Below are positions 1-7,522 of a DNA stretch of 64,000 nt, piece by piece. Each line of letters starts with the position of its first letter. Position 1 is the first letter of the stretch. A program made the position numbers and the translations under genes. Origin of the DNA: Nocardioides pelophilus. GTDB lineage: Bacteria; Actinomycetota; Actinomycetes; Propionibacteriales; Nocardioidaceae. A model generated the notes under the pieces. It did not search any database and was not told where the DNA came from. It saw only the letters and a program-made list of their open reading frames with translations. The stretch lies in assembly GCF_014180685.1 (NCBI RefSeq), contig NZ_JACEHF010000005.1, positions 1-64,000 on the forward strand. Reading direction: 5' to 3'.

Positions 1-267
1 GTTCTTGCGCCGATGGCCGGCAGCGGGCCGGCGCCGCGCTCGCCGGGCGCCGCGGTCGAGGCGGCACTGCGGGCCGTCGCCGAGCGCCAGCTGCGGGCCG
101 AGTGCGAGCAGCTCGCCGCGACGGGGGTGGTCGTCCGGGTGCTCCGGCCGACCCGCGCCGACCGGGCGGTGATGACCGCTCGGCCGGACGATCCGCACCG
201 ACGGTTCACGATCTTCGAGGCGGCTCTGGCGAGCGGACCGCAGCGGGTGGCGGCAGCCTACCAGTGA
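1..267 (+). CDS. C-terminal fragment of a protein, tentatively patatin-like phospholipase family
   Basis: The frame is open from the left edge and ends at TGA 265-267, so only the last 88 or so residues are present and the start lies outside the window. The visible part is Ala/Arg-rich. It ends in a pattern (V-x-V-L-R-P-T near the middle, then D-P-H-R-R and an F-E-A-A-L helix) that resembles the tail of actinobacterial patatin-like hydrolases. No catalytic motif falls in the fragment, so the family is a guess. The stop lies 28 bases from the stop of the oppositely oriented cyclic-di-GMP gene, so the two genes converge. Confidence 0.45.
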   Translation, partial: VLAPMAGSGPAPRSPGAAVEAALRAVAERQLRAECEQLAATGVVVRVLRPTRADRAVMTARPDDPHRRFTIFEAALASGPQRVAAAYQ

Positions 268-295
268 CCGTCCGCCCAGGCCGCGGCGGAACGGG

Positions 296-2782
296 TCAGA
301 AGATCCCGATGGTCTGCACGGTGCGGACGACGTCCTCGGTCGGCACGCCGCGGCTGTAGTAGAAGCCCTGCACCTCGTCGCACCCGCGGTCGCGGAGGTA
401 GCGCTCGTGCTTGGCGGTCTCGACACCCTCCGCGACGACGGTCATCCCGAGGGCGTGGGCCATCATGATGATCGCGTCGATCACCGGCGCGTGCTCCTCG
501 GTGTCGAGCTCCTGCACGAACGACCGGTCGATCTTGATCTTGTCGATCGGCAGCCGGCTCAGGTAGGCCAGGCTCGAGTAGCCCTTGCCGAAGTCGTCGA
601 CCGCGATCGTGACGCCGAGGCTCCGGATCGCGTGGAGCGTGTCGGTGGCACCGAGGCGCTCGTCCATCAGGAGGCTCTCGGTGATCTCGAGCTCGAGCTG
701 CGTCGGGTCGAGGCCCGCGTCGTTGAGGGCGCCGACGATCTCCCCGAGCCAGCCGGCGCTCCGGAACTGGTGGGGTGAGACGTTGACGGCGACCCGCAGC
801 GGCCGGCCGAGCACCCGTTGGATGGACGCGACGTCGCGGCAGGCCTTCCGGAGGACCCAGCCGCCGAGCTGGACGATCATGCCGCCGTCCTCGGCGACCG
901 GGATGAACCGGTCGGGCGGCACCACGCCGAGCTCCGGGTGCGTCCACCGCGCCAGCGCCTCCATCCCGACGACCCGGCCGGTGCGGACGTCGACCTGGGC
1001 CTGGTAGGCGACCGACAGACCGCCGTCCCGCAGGGTCTGGCGCAGGGCCGACGCCAGGGCGAGATCGTCCTCGGCCGGGCTGAGCATGTCGTCGCGGAAC
1101 CACTGGAAATTGTTGCGACCGGAGGACTTGGCATGCTCCATCGCGAGGTCGGCGCGCTTGAGCAGCTCGCCGGGATCCTGGTCGCCCGGCGGATAGATCG
1201 CGCCGCCGATGCTCACCGTCACGGCCAGCTGATGGCCGCCGACGGCGACGGTCGTGAGCAGGTCCTCGAGGAGCGCGTCGACCCGCTGGGTGATGGCGTC
1301 GGCGTTCGGGAGCCCGGTGAGCACCATCGCGAACTCGTCGCCGCCGAGGCGCGCGACCATGTCACTGGCGCGGATCCAGGTGGTGAGCCGGTCGGCGATC
1401 CGCACCAGGAGCTCGTCACCGGCGTGGTGTCCGAGCGCGTCGTTGATCCGCTTGAGGTGGTCGAGGTCGACCACGAGTACGGCGACCTCGGTGCCGTCCT
1501 GCTCGGCGGTCGCGATCGCCTCGCTGAGATGGCGGAGGAACCGCGCCCGGGTGGGGATCTTCGTCAGCGGGTCGTGGGTCTCCAGGAACTGGACCTCGGC
1601 CTGGGCCAGCTTGCGCTGCGTGATGTCGTAGGAGACGGCGAGGTAGCCGGCCGTCGAGGCGCCGGCGTCGCGCCCGGACAGCGGCGTGACCGCCTCGCTG
1701 ACAGGGATCTCCTCGCCGTCCTTGCGACGGTAGGTCCACTCGCGCTCCGCGCCGATCGATGCGCTGAGGTCCCGGTCCCAGTCGCCGTCCTCGGCCCGGG
1801 GCTCGGCGTCGATCATGCCGAGCGACGAACCGATCAGCTCGGCGGCCTCGTAGCCGAGCAGCTGCTCGGCCGCGGCGTTGACGCTGACGATCCGGCCCGA
1901 CGGATCGGTCGCGAGGATGCTGAACGGCATGCTGTCGAGCATCGACCGGCGCAGCTCGTCCTGCTCGGCGGCGTAGGCGTCGATCCGGCCCCTGATGTCG
2001 ATGATGGAGGCGAGGACGAAGGACTCGCCATCGATCTCGATGGGGTTGAGGCCGATCTCGATCGGCACCTCGGTGCCGTCGCTGCGCAGCCCGAAGAGGT
2101 CGCGGCCGGAGCCCATGTCGCGGCGCGCCGGCGCTTTGAAGAAGTCGTCACGGTTGTGGTGATGGCTGCCGCGGAACCGCTCCGGGAGCAGGTCCTCGAC
2201 GACCATCGACAACAGCTGGTCGCGCTCGTAGCCGAAGAGCCGCTCGGCCTGGGAGTTGACCAGCTCGATCGCACCCGTGCGGTCGACCATGACCATGGCG
2301 TTCGGGGCGGCCTCGATCACCAGGCGGAGCCGGCGTTCGTGCTCGCGCAGGGAGTTCTGCTCGGCGGCCTGGGCGGCGACCCGGGCCCGGATGTCGATGA
2401 TCGAGGCCAGCACGAAGGTCTCGCCGTCGATCTCGATCGGGTTGAGACCGATCTCGATCGGCACCTCGGTGCCGTCGCTGCGCAGCCCGAACAGGTCACG
2501 TCCGACTCCCATGTCGCGGCGGGCCGGCGCGTTCAGGTAGTCGTCGCGGTTGGCGTGGTGACGGTCCCGGAAGCGCTCGGGCAGGAGGTCCTCGACCACC
2601 ATCGTCAGCAGCTGGTCGCGCTCGTAGCCGAACAGCGTCTCCGCCTCGGAGTTGACCAGGACGATGGTGCCTTTGCCGTCGACGAGGACCATGGCGTTCG
2701 GGGTGGCTTCAATGACCAGTCGGAGCCGGCGCTCGTGCTCGGTCTCCGAGGGCGTCGGTCCGTCGCCGCTCTCGTCGATCAT
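296..2782 (-). CDS. PAS-PAS-PAS-GGDEF-EAL cyclic-di-GMP turnover protein
   Basis: This 828-residue cytoplasmic signalling protein has no membrane segment. Domains in order: PAS 1 (residues 15-132), PAS 2 (147-264), a more divergent PAS 3 (about 270-395), GGDEF (about 400-565) and EAL (about 585-825). The cyclase site is intact (LGGDEF at 479-484, with an RxxD inhibitory site five residues before it). The EAL domain keeps its signature (EAL at 608-610) and the downstream E-I-T-E-S, D-D-F-G-K-G and G-V-E-T motifs. It could therefore both make and break cyclic-di-GMP; which activity wins cannot be read from sequence. PAS 1 and PAS 2 are about 85% identical, a recent internal duplication. It is divergent from a glycosyltransferase operon, a likely target. 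The ATG at 2782 is the first good start. Confidence 0.93.
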   Translation of the reverse strand: MIDESGDGPTPSETEHERRLRLVIEATPNAMVLVDGKGTIVLVNSEAETLFGYERDQLLTMVVEDLLPERFRDRHHANRDDYLNAPARRDMGVGRDLFGLRSDGTEVPIEIGLNPIEIDGETFVLASIIDIRARVAAQAAEQNSLREHERRLRLVIEAAPNAMVMVDRTGAIELVNSQAERLFGYERDQLLSMVVEDLLPERFRGSHHHNRDDFFKAPARRDMGSGRDLFGLRSDGTEVPIEIGLNPIEIDGESFVLASIIDIRGRIDAYAAEQDELRRSMLDSMPFSILATDPSGRIVSVNAAAEQLLGYEAAELIGSSLGMIDAEPRAEDGDWDRDLSASIGAEREWTYRRKDGEEIPVSEAVTPLSGRDAGASTAGYLAVSYDITQRKLAQAEVQFLETHDPLTKIPTRARFLRHLSEAIATAEQDGTEVAVLVVDLDHLKRINDALGHHAGDELLVRIADRLTTWIRASDMVARLGGDEFAMVLTGLPNADAITQRVDALLEDLLTTVAVGGHQLAVTVSIGGAIYPPGDQDPGELLKRADLAMEHAKSSGRNNFQWFRDDMLSPAEDDLALASALRQTLRDGGLSVAYQAQVDVRTGRVVGMEALARWTHPELGVVPPDRFIPVAEDGGMIVQLGGWVLRKACRDVASIQRVLGRPLRVAVNVSPHQFRSAGWLGEIVGALNDAGLDPTQLELEITESLLMDERLGATDTLHAIRSLGVTIAVDDFGKGYSSLAYLSRLPIDKIKIDRSFVQELDTEEHAPVIDAIIMMAHALGMTVVAEGVETAKHERYLRDRGCDEVQGFYYSRGVPTEDVVRTVQTIGIF
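1991..2740 (-). repeat. tandem duplication of a PAS-domain coding unit
   Basis: Two 354-base units (2387-2740 and 1991-2344 on the minus strand) each encode a 118-residue PAS domain. They are joined by a 14-residue linker. By eye about 17 of 118 residues differ. The near identity, including long runs of shared codons in the second half of each unit, points to a recent in-frame duplication. Confidence 0.85.
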
Positions 2783-2977
2783 CCTGATATCCCTCGTTCC
2801 GCCCGCAGGCCCCTCCTTGGGTCCGCCCTGCTGACCCGCCCGAGTCTAGGAGCCGGAGTCCTCGGTCGTGGCGGGAATCGCCTATCAGATCGACCAGCAA
2901 GCCTTCGGTCAAAGAATTTCCGATCCCAGGACGGCAGCAGGGCACACGTCCTACTCTTTTCGTGGGAGGGAGTAGAA

Positions 2978-4405
2978 ATGGGGAGGTTTCAACGCGCCGC
3001 TGGACTGGTGATTCTCGGCGGGTCGTGGTCAGCCGCGATCCTGCTGTTCATCGTCGTCTCGCGTTCGCCGAAGGCTGCAGTCGACGCACCCGCTGATGCG
3101 GTGCTGTTCGGCGTGTGGCGAATTCTGTACGACGTCAACGCACCGTCGGTGGTCACGATCGTGTCGGCGGTGGGACTCGCGATCTTCTGTGCCTGGGCGG
3201 TGTCGTCGCTCGAGCGTCGGGTGTCCACCAACACGCGCAGGAGCGAGACCGGCACACGGACACCGTTGGTGCCGAAGGTCGTCATGGCCGAGTCGCGTGG
3301 GAGGTTCGACGGGCCGGTCACGATCACCGTGCTGATCCCGGCCCACAACGAGGAGAACTGCCTCGGCGCCACGATCGAGTCGCTGCGCGAGCAGACACGA
3401 AAACCCGATCGGATCATCGTCGTCGCGGACAACTGCACCGACCGGACGGTCGACATCGCCCGCGCGGCCGGGGTGGAGGTCTTCGAGACGATCGGCAACC
3501 GGGACAAGAAGGCCGGTGCGCTCAACCAGGCCCTGGCCGGCGTGCTGCCGCAGCAGGGTCCCAACGACCTGGTCATGGCGATGGACGCCGACACCGTGCT
3601 CGGTGAGCGGTTCCTCGAGAGCGCGGGACGGCGGATGACCGACGACCGCGCGTTGATGGCGATCGGCGGGCTGTTCTACGGCGAGCCGGGCGGCGGCCTG
3701 ATCGGGCTCTTCCAGCGCAACGAGTACACCCGCTACGCCCGCGACCTCCGTCGCCGGCGCGGTCTCGTGTTCGTGCTGACCGGCACCGCGTCCGTCTTCC
3801 GTCCCCACGCGCTGCGGACGGTGGCCGCGGAGCGCGGCCGCCTGATCCCGGGTGTGCCGGGGCAGTACTTCGACACGATGGCGCTCACCGAGGACAACGA
3901 GATCACGCTCGCGCTCAAGTCGCTGGGCGGCCTGGTGATCTCGCCTGCCGACTGCACGGTCATCACCGAGATCATGCCGACCTGGCGCGCACTCTGGGTC
4001 CAGCGGTTGCGCTGGCAGCGTGGCGCGGTCGAGAACCTGGGCGCCTACGGCCTGCGCATGCAGACCTGGCGGTACTGGATCCAGCAGCTGGGGATCGGGT
4101 ACGGCGTCATCGCGCTCGGCACCTACCTGGCGCTGATGGTCATCACCACGGTCGCCGTCGACAACGTCATCCTGTTCCCCTTCTGGCTGGGCATCGGTGC
4201 GTTGTTCGCCGTCGAGCGCACGATCACCGTCTGGCGCGGGGGATGGGCGGCACGGGCGCTCGCGATACTCGTGCTCCCGGAGCTGATCTATGCGATGTTC
4301 CTGGCGATCGTCTACGTCAAGGGTGTCGCGGACATCACCGGTGCCCGCACGGCGACGTGGCACTACGTCGAGAGACCCGGCCCGACCGTCCAGGTGGGGA
4401 GCTGA
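2978..4405 (+). CDS. membrane family-2 glycosyltransferase, processive polysaccharide-synthase type
   Basis: The 475-residue protein starts at ATG 2978 behind a GGGAGGG ribosome site. Two N-terminal membrane segments (about 12-30 and 45-68) precede a GT2 catalytic domain. It has I-P-A-H-N-E-E near residue 115, a DAD metal site at 203-205, TED at 304-306 and QRLRW at 342-346. The last of these is the QxxRW mark of processive synthases such as cellulose, hyaluronan and poly-N-acetylglucosamine synthases. Three or so hydrophobic segments follow (about 365-455). It probably polymerises and exports a cell-surface polysaccharide from a nucleotide sugar; the sugar cannot be told. It is followed after one base by a small membrane protein and then a lipoprotein, and is divergent from the cyclic-di-GMP gene. 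No PilZ domain is present. Confidence 0.85.
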   Translation: MGRFQRAAGLVILGGSWSAAILLFIVVSRSPKAAVDAPADAVLFGVWRILYDVNAPSVVTIVSAVGLAIFCAWAVSSLERRVSTNTRRSETGTRTPLVPKVVMAESRGRFDGPVTITVLIPAHNEENCLGATIESLREQTRKPDRIIVVADNCTDRTVDIARAAGVEVFETIGNRDKKAGALNQALAGVLPQQGPNDLVMAMDADTVLGERFLESAGRRMTDDRALMAIGGLFYGEPGGGLIGLFQRNEYTRYARDLRRRRGLVFVLTGTASVFRPHALRTVAAERGRLIPGVPGQYFDTMALTEDNEITLALKSLGGLVISPADCTVITEIMPTWRALWVQRLRWQRGAVENLGAYGLRMQTWRYWIQQLGIGYGVIALGTYLALMVITTVAVDNVILFPFWLGIGALFAVERTITVWRGGWAARALAILVLPELIYAMFLAIVYVKGVADITGARTATWHYVERPGPTVQVGS

Positions 4406-4406
4406 C

Positions 4407-4628
4407 ATGGGAAGCGCTGCAGTGGCCTCGTGGGGCATCCTCCTGCCGGAGAGCACGCTGAACGAGACCTGGTTCCTCGTCCTGGCCGGCTTCGTCGCGG
4501 TCAACACCGTGGTCTACGTGACCCTCGCGGTCGCGAAGGCGGTGCCGCGGATCTACATCCGCGACTGGCTGCCGCGCCGCTACACCCGACGGGAGACGCG
4601 GAGCATCTTCCCGGACGGTCCTCGGTGA
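4407..4628 (+). CDS. small single-pass membrane protein of the glycosyltransferase operon
   Basis: This 73-residue protein has its ATG one base after the stop of the glycosyltransferase. A hydrophobic helix (about residues 19-42) is followed by a strongly basic tail (R-D-W-L-P-R-R-Y-T-R-R). The GTG of the next gene overlaps its stop (GTGA). I do not recognise the family. Its position suggests an accessory membrane partner of the synthase, comparable in place but not in visible sequence to the small subunits of other exopolysaccharide synthases. Confidence 0.75.
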   Translation: MGSAAVASWGILLPESTLNETWFLVLAGFVAVNTVVYVTLAVAKAVPRIYIRDWLPRRYTRRETRSIFPDGPR

Positions 4629-5584
4629 GGTCGGTCGGCGCCCTCGTCCTCCTGCTCGCGCTCGTCGGATGTTCCGCGGCCGAGCCGAAGGGGTCGGAGG
4701 CGTCGACCGTGGCCGCACCCGTCTCGGGTTGCCAGGTCTTCCCGGCCGACAACTGGTGGCGCGCCGACATCTCCGACCTCCCGGTCCACGAGCGCAGCGC
4801 GGCGTGGCTGAGCAGGATGTCGCCGGCCAGCGACCTGCACCCCGACTTCGGGCCGTCGTACGGCGAAGGGCCCTACGGCATCCCGATCACCGTCGTCGAC
4901 AGCGAGCACCGCAAGGTGCGGGTCCGCTTCCAGTACGCCGACGAGAGCGATCGGGTGCGCTACCCCCTCGGACGGGACACCCGGATCGAGGGCGGACGGG
5001 GCAGCGACGGCGACCGCCACGCGATCATCGTCGACGAGGACCGGTGCCGGCTCTACGAGACCTGGGCGACCCGGAAGCGTGACGGGCGATGGCGGGCCGG
5101 GTCGGGCGCCGTCTGGAGCCTGCGGTCCAACGACCTGCGCCCGGACGGCTGGACCTCTGCCGACGCCGCGGGCCTGCCGATCCTCCCGGGGCTGCTGCGG
5201 TGGCGCGATGTCCGCGACGACACGATCGACCACGCCATCCGGTTCACCACCGACGAGACCAGCACCCACCACCTGTGGCCGGCCCGCCACGACGCCGGCT
5301 CCCACGAGTCGAGGAGCTACCCGCCGATGGGTGCACGGTTCCGGCTCGACCCCGACTTCGACACCGGCGGGTACGGCACCTATGCGCGCCGGGTGATCCG
5401 GGCGCTGCAGACCTACGGTCTGGTGCTCGCCGACAACGGCAGCCCGTGGTACTTCCAGGGCGAGCAGCACCGGGCCTGGCCCGAGCAGCTGATCGAGGAC
5501 CTCAAGCAGATCCCGGCCGACGCTTTCGTCGCCGTCGACACCTCAGGGCTGCAGGTCGATCCCGACAGCGCCGCCGTCCGGTGA
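4625..5584 (+). CDS. lipoprotein of unknown function in the glycosyltransferase operon
   Basis: The 319-residue protein is read from GTG 4625, which overlaps the preceding stop. It begins with a classic lipoprotein signal (hydrophobic run, then lipobox L-V-G-C with Cys at about 17), so it should be anchored outside the membrane. The mature part holds C-Q-V-F-P-A-D-N-W-W, repeated Asp/Arg-rich stretches, H-H-L-W-P-A-R-H-D-A-G and W-Y-F-Q-G-E. This looks like a compact secreted enzyme or sugar-binding fold, but I cannot assign a family. Translational coupling to the two upstream genes suggests a role in polymer modification, export or attachment. Confidence 0.8.
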   Translation: MRSVGALVLLLALVGCSAAEPKGSEASTVAAPVSGCQVFPADNWWRADISDLPVHERSAAWLSRMSPASDLHPDFGPSYGEGPYGIPITVVDSEHRKVRVRFQYADESDRVRYPLGRDTRIEGGRGSDGDRHAIIVDEDRCRLYETWATRKRDGRWRAGSGAVWSLRSNDLRPDGWTSADAAGLPILPGLLRWRDVRDDTIDHAIRFTTDETSTHHLWPARHDAGSHESRSYPPMGARFRLDPDFDTGGYGTYARRVIRALQTYGLVLADNGSPWYFQGEQHRAWPEQLIEDLKQIPADAFVAVDTSGLQVDPDSAAVR

Positions 5585-5695
5585 CCCCGATATCGCCCGT
5601 TCGGCGGTGGTAAGGGGCATTCTGGGGGCCTAGCATGGCGGCGACCGTTCCTGTGACGGCCGCGTCCCTCACGCCGCTCAAGAGGAGAGATCTCG

Positions 5696-7522
5696 ATGAG
5701 CCTGCCCGGATTCTTCGACTCTCTCTCCGATGTTCACCGCGACACCGTCGCGAAGCTGCTGACCGAGGTGGAGTTCCCCGCCGGGACGACGATCTTCACC
5801 GAGGGCGACGCCGGCGACGCGGCCTACTTCATCGACGCCGGTGACGTGCGGATCGAGCTCGAGCTGCCGGAGGTCGACACCGAGTCGGTGCTCCGTTACG
5901 AGGGTCCCGGGGCGACGCTGGGCGAGGTCGCCCTGCTCGACCGGCTGCCGCGCTCGGCGACAGCGATCGCAGACACGCCCGTGCGGGCCCGGATGATCAC
6001 CACCGCCAGCCTCGACGAGCTCGCCGATCGCGAGCCCGGCGCCGCGCTCGCACTGACCCTCGAGCTGGCCCGCGACGCGACCGCCAAGCTCCGGACCCTG
6101 ACCAGCCAGGTGTCCGACCTGATGTTCGTCGCCGCACCCGACCCGGTGGTCGACGACCTGGTCGGCCGCGCCGTCGCCGCGCAGGCGCAGTTCGCCGAAT
6201 GGCCCGAGGATCGGGTCGACGCCCTGCTCGGCCGACTGACGGCCACCTTCCTCGAGCACGCCGAGGAGCTGGCCACGGCGACCGTCGAAGAGACCCGCAT
6301 CGGCAACGCCGGCGACAAGACGCTCAAGAACATGGTCGCGGCCCAAGGCGTCTACGACTCGCTCGTCGGCCAGGTCGGAGCCGGGCCGATCGGCACCGAC
6401 GAGAAGACGCAGGTGACCGAGATCGCCGAAGCGGTGGGCGTGGTCTTCGGCCTGGTTCCGGTCACGAACCCGGTGGCGACGGCGTACTTCAAGACGCTGG
6501 TCTGCCTCAAGTCCCGCAACGCGGTGATCCTCAGCTTCCACCACGCGGTGCTCGGCGTCGGCAGCCGGGTGGGCGCGCTGATCCACGACGTGCTCGTTGC
6601 CGAGGGCGCTCCGGCCGACCTGGTGCTGTGGGTCGAGAAGCGGGGGAGCCGCAAGCTGACCCAGCAGTTCATGAGCCACCCCGACGTCTCCCTGATCCTG
6701 GCGACCGGCGGCGCGGCGATGGTGCAGGCCGCCTACAGCTCCGGTACGCCGGCGCTCGGCGTCGGTCCCGGCAACACGCCGTGCTGGATCGCGCCCGACG
6801 CCGACCTCGCCGGCGCCGCGGCCTCGATCGTCATGTCGAAATCGTTCGACAACGGCGTCATCTGCGGGGCGGAGCACAACCTCGTCGTCGACCGCGCCGT
6901 CCGGGACGGCCTGGTCGCGCAGCTCGAGAGCCAGGGGGCCGCCGTGCTCAGCCCGGACGAGGCCGAGGGCTTCCTGAAGCTGGCTGTCGATCCCGCGACC
7001 AACCGGTTCCGCGGTGAGATGGTCGGCCAGTCCGCCGCGACGATCGCCGCGTTCACGGGTCTGAGCAGGCCGTTCGAGATCAAGGTCATCGTGGTGCCGG
7101 CGAGCTGGGACGGCGAGGACTCCCCGTTGGCCGGCGAGAAGATGACCCCGGTGCTGTCGCTGTTCGACGTGTCCGGCGACGACGAGGCGATCGCGCTGTC
7201 CCGTCGGCTGCTCGGCTACATGGGGAGCGGGCACACCTCGATCGTCCACAGCCAGGACCCGGACCGGATCTCGCGGTTCGGCGCGGCGATGCCGACCAGC
7301 CGGATCCTCGCCAACTCACCGGGCGCCCACGGCGTCTTCGGCGTGACCACCGGTCTGGTGCCGTCCCTGACCCTCGGCTGCGGCACCTACGGCGGCAACT
7401 CCACGACCGACAACGTCAGCTTCAAGAACCTCCGGAACGTCAAACGCCTCGCGCGAGTACTCGAGCCCGGAACGGACAGTGCTGCTGAGCCCGGAACGGA
7501 CGATGCGGATCATCCGGGCTGA
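5696..7522 (+). CDS. acylating aldehyde dehydrogenase with N-terminal cyclic-nucleotide-binding domain
   Basis: In this 608-residue protein, residues about 10-130 form a cyclic-nucleotide-binding domain with a recognisable phosphate cassette (G-E-V-A-L-L then L-P-R-S-A-T-A). Residues about 150-595 are an aldehyde dehydrogenase of the CoA-acylating type (EutE / AdhE N-half), with V-T-N-P-V-A-T, G-P-G-N-T-P and F-D-N-G-V-I-C. The nucleophile is Cys390. It should interconvert an aldehyde with an acyl-CoA using NAD(P); the substrate is unknown and no alcohol dehydrogenase half follows. The start at 5696 has a good AAGAGGAGAG site. The fusion suggests direct allosteric control by cAMP or cGMP. The next two genes carry the same regulatory domain. 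Confidence 0.88.
   Translation: MSLPGFFDSLSDVHRDTVAKLLTEVEFPAGTTIFTEGDAGDAAYFIDAGDVRIELELPEVDTESVLRYEGPGATLGEVALLDRLPRSATAIADTPVRARMITTASLDELADREPGAALALTLELARDATAKLRTLTSQVSDLMFVAAPDPVVDDLVGRAVAAQAQFAEWPEDRVDALLGRLTATFLEHAEELATATVEETRIGNAGDKTLKNMVAAQGVYDSLVGQVGAGPIGTDEKTQVTEIAEAVGVVFGLVPVTNPVATAYFKTLVCLKSRNAVILSFHHAVLGVGSRVGALIHDVLVAEGAPADLVLWVEKRGSRKLTQQFMSHPDVSLILATGGAAMVQAAYSSGTPALGVGPGNTPCWIAPDADLAGAAASIVMSKSFDNGVICGAEHNLVVDRAVRDGLVAQLESQGAAVLSPDEAEGFLKLAVDPATNRFRGEMVGQSAATIAAFTGLSRPFEIKVIVVPASWDGEDSPLAGEKMTPVLSLFDVSGDDEAIALSRRLLGYMGSGHTSIVHSQDPDRISRFGAAMPTSRILANSPGAHGVFGVTTGLVPSLTLGCGTYGGNSTTDNVSFKNLRNVKRLARVLEPGTDSAAEPGTDDADHPG
7463..7501 (+). repeat. 15-base direct repeat preceding two alternative starts
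   Basis: GAGCCCGGAACGGAC occurs at 7463-7477 and again at 7487-7501. The first copy ends one base before GTG 7479 and the second one base before ATG 7503, both in the patatin frame. In the upstream gene it encodes two E-P-G-T-D copies. It looks like a duplication of a ribosome-site segment at the gene junction. Confidence 0.7.

Noticed and set aside
2928-2952. AGGACG / CGTCCT inverted repeat between the GGDEF-EAL and glycosyltransferase genes
   Set aside because: The arms are six bases with a 13-base spacer, a level common by chance in GC-rich DNA, and there is no promoter context.
818-2977. Long plus-strand open frame over the GGDEF-EAL gene, continuous with the glycosyltransferase frame
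   Set aside because: It is antisense to a gene with intact domain motifs, has an Arg/Gly/Val-rich composition without motifs, and arises from high-GC codon bias. The glycosyltransferase begins at ATG 2978.
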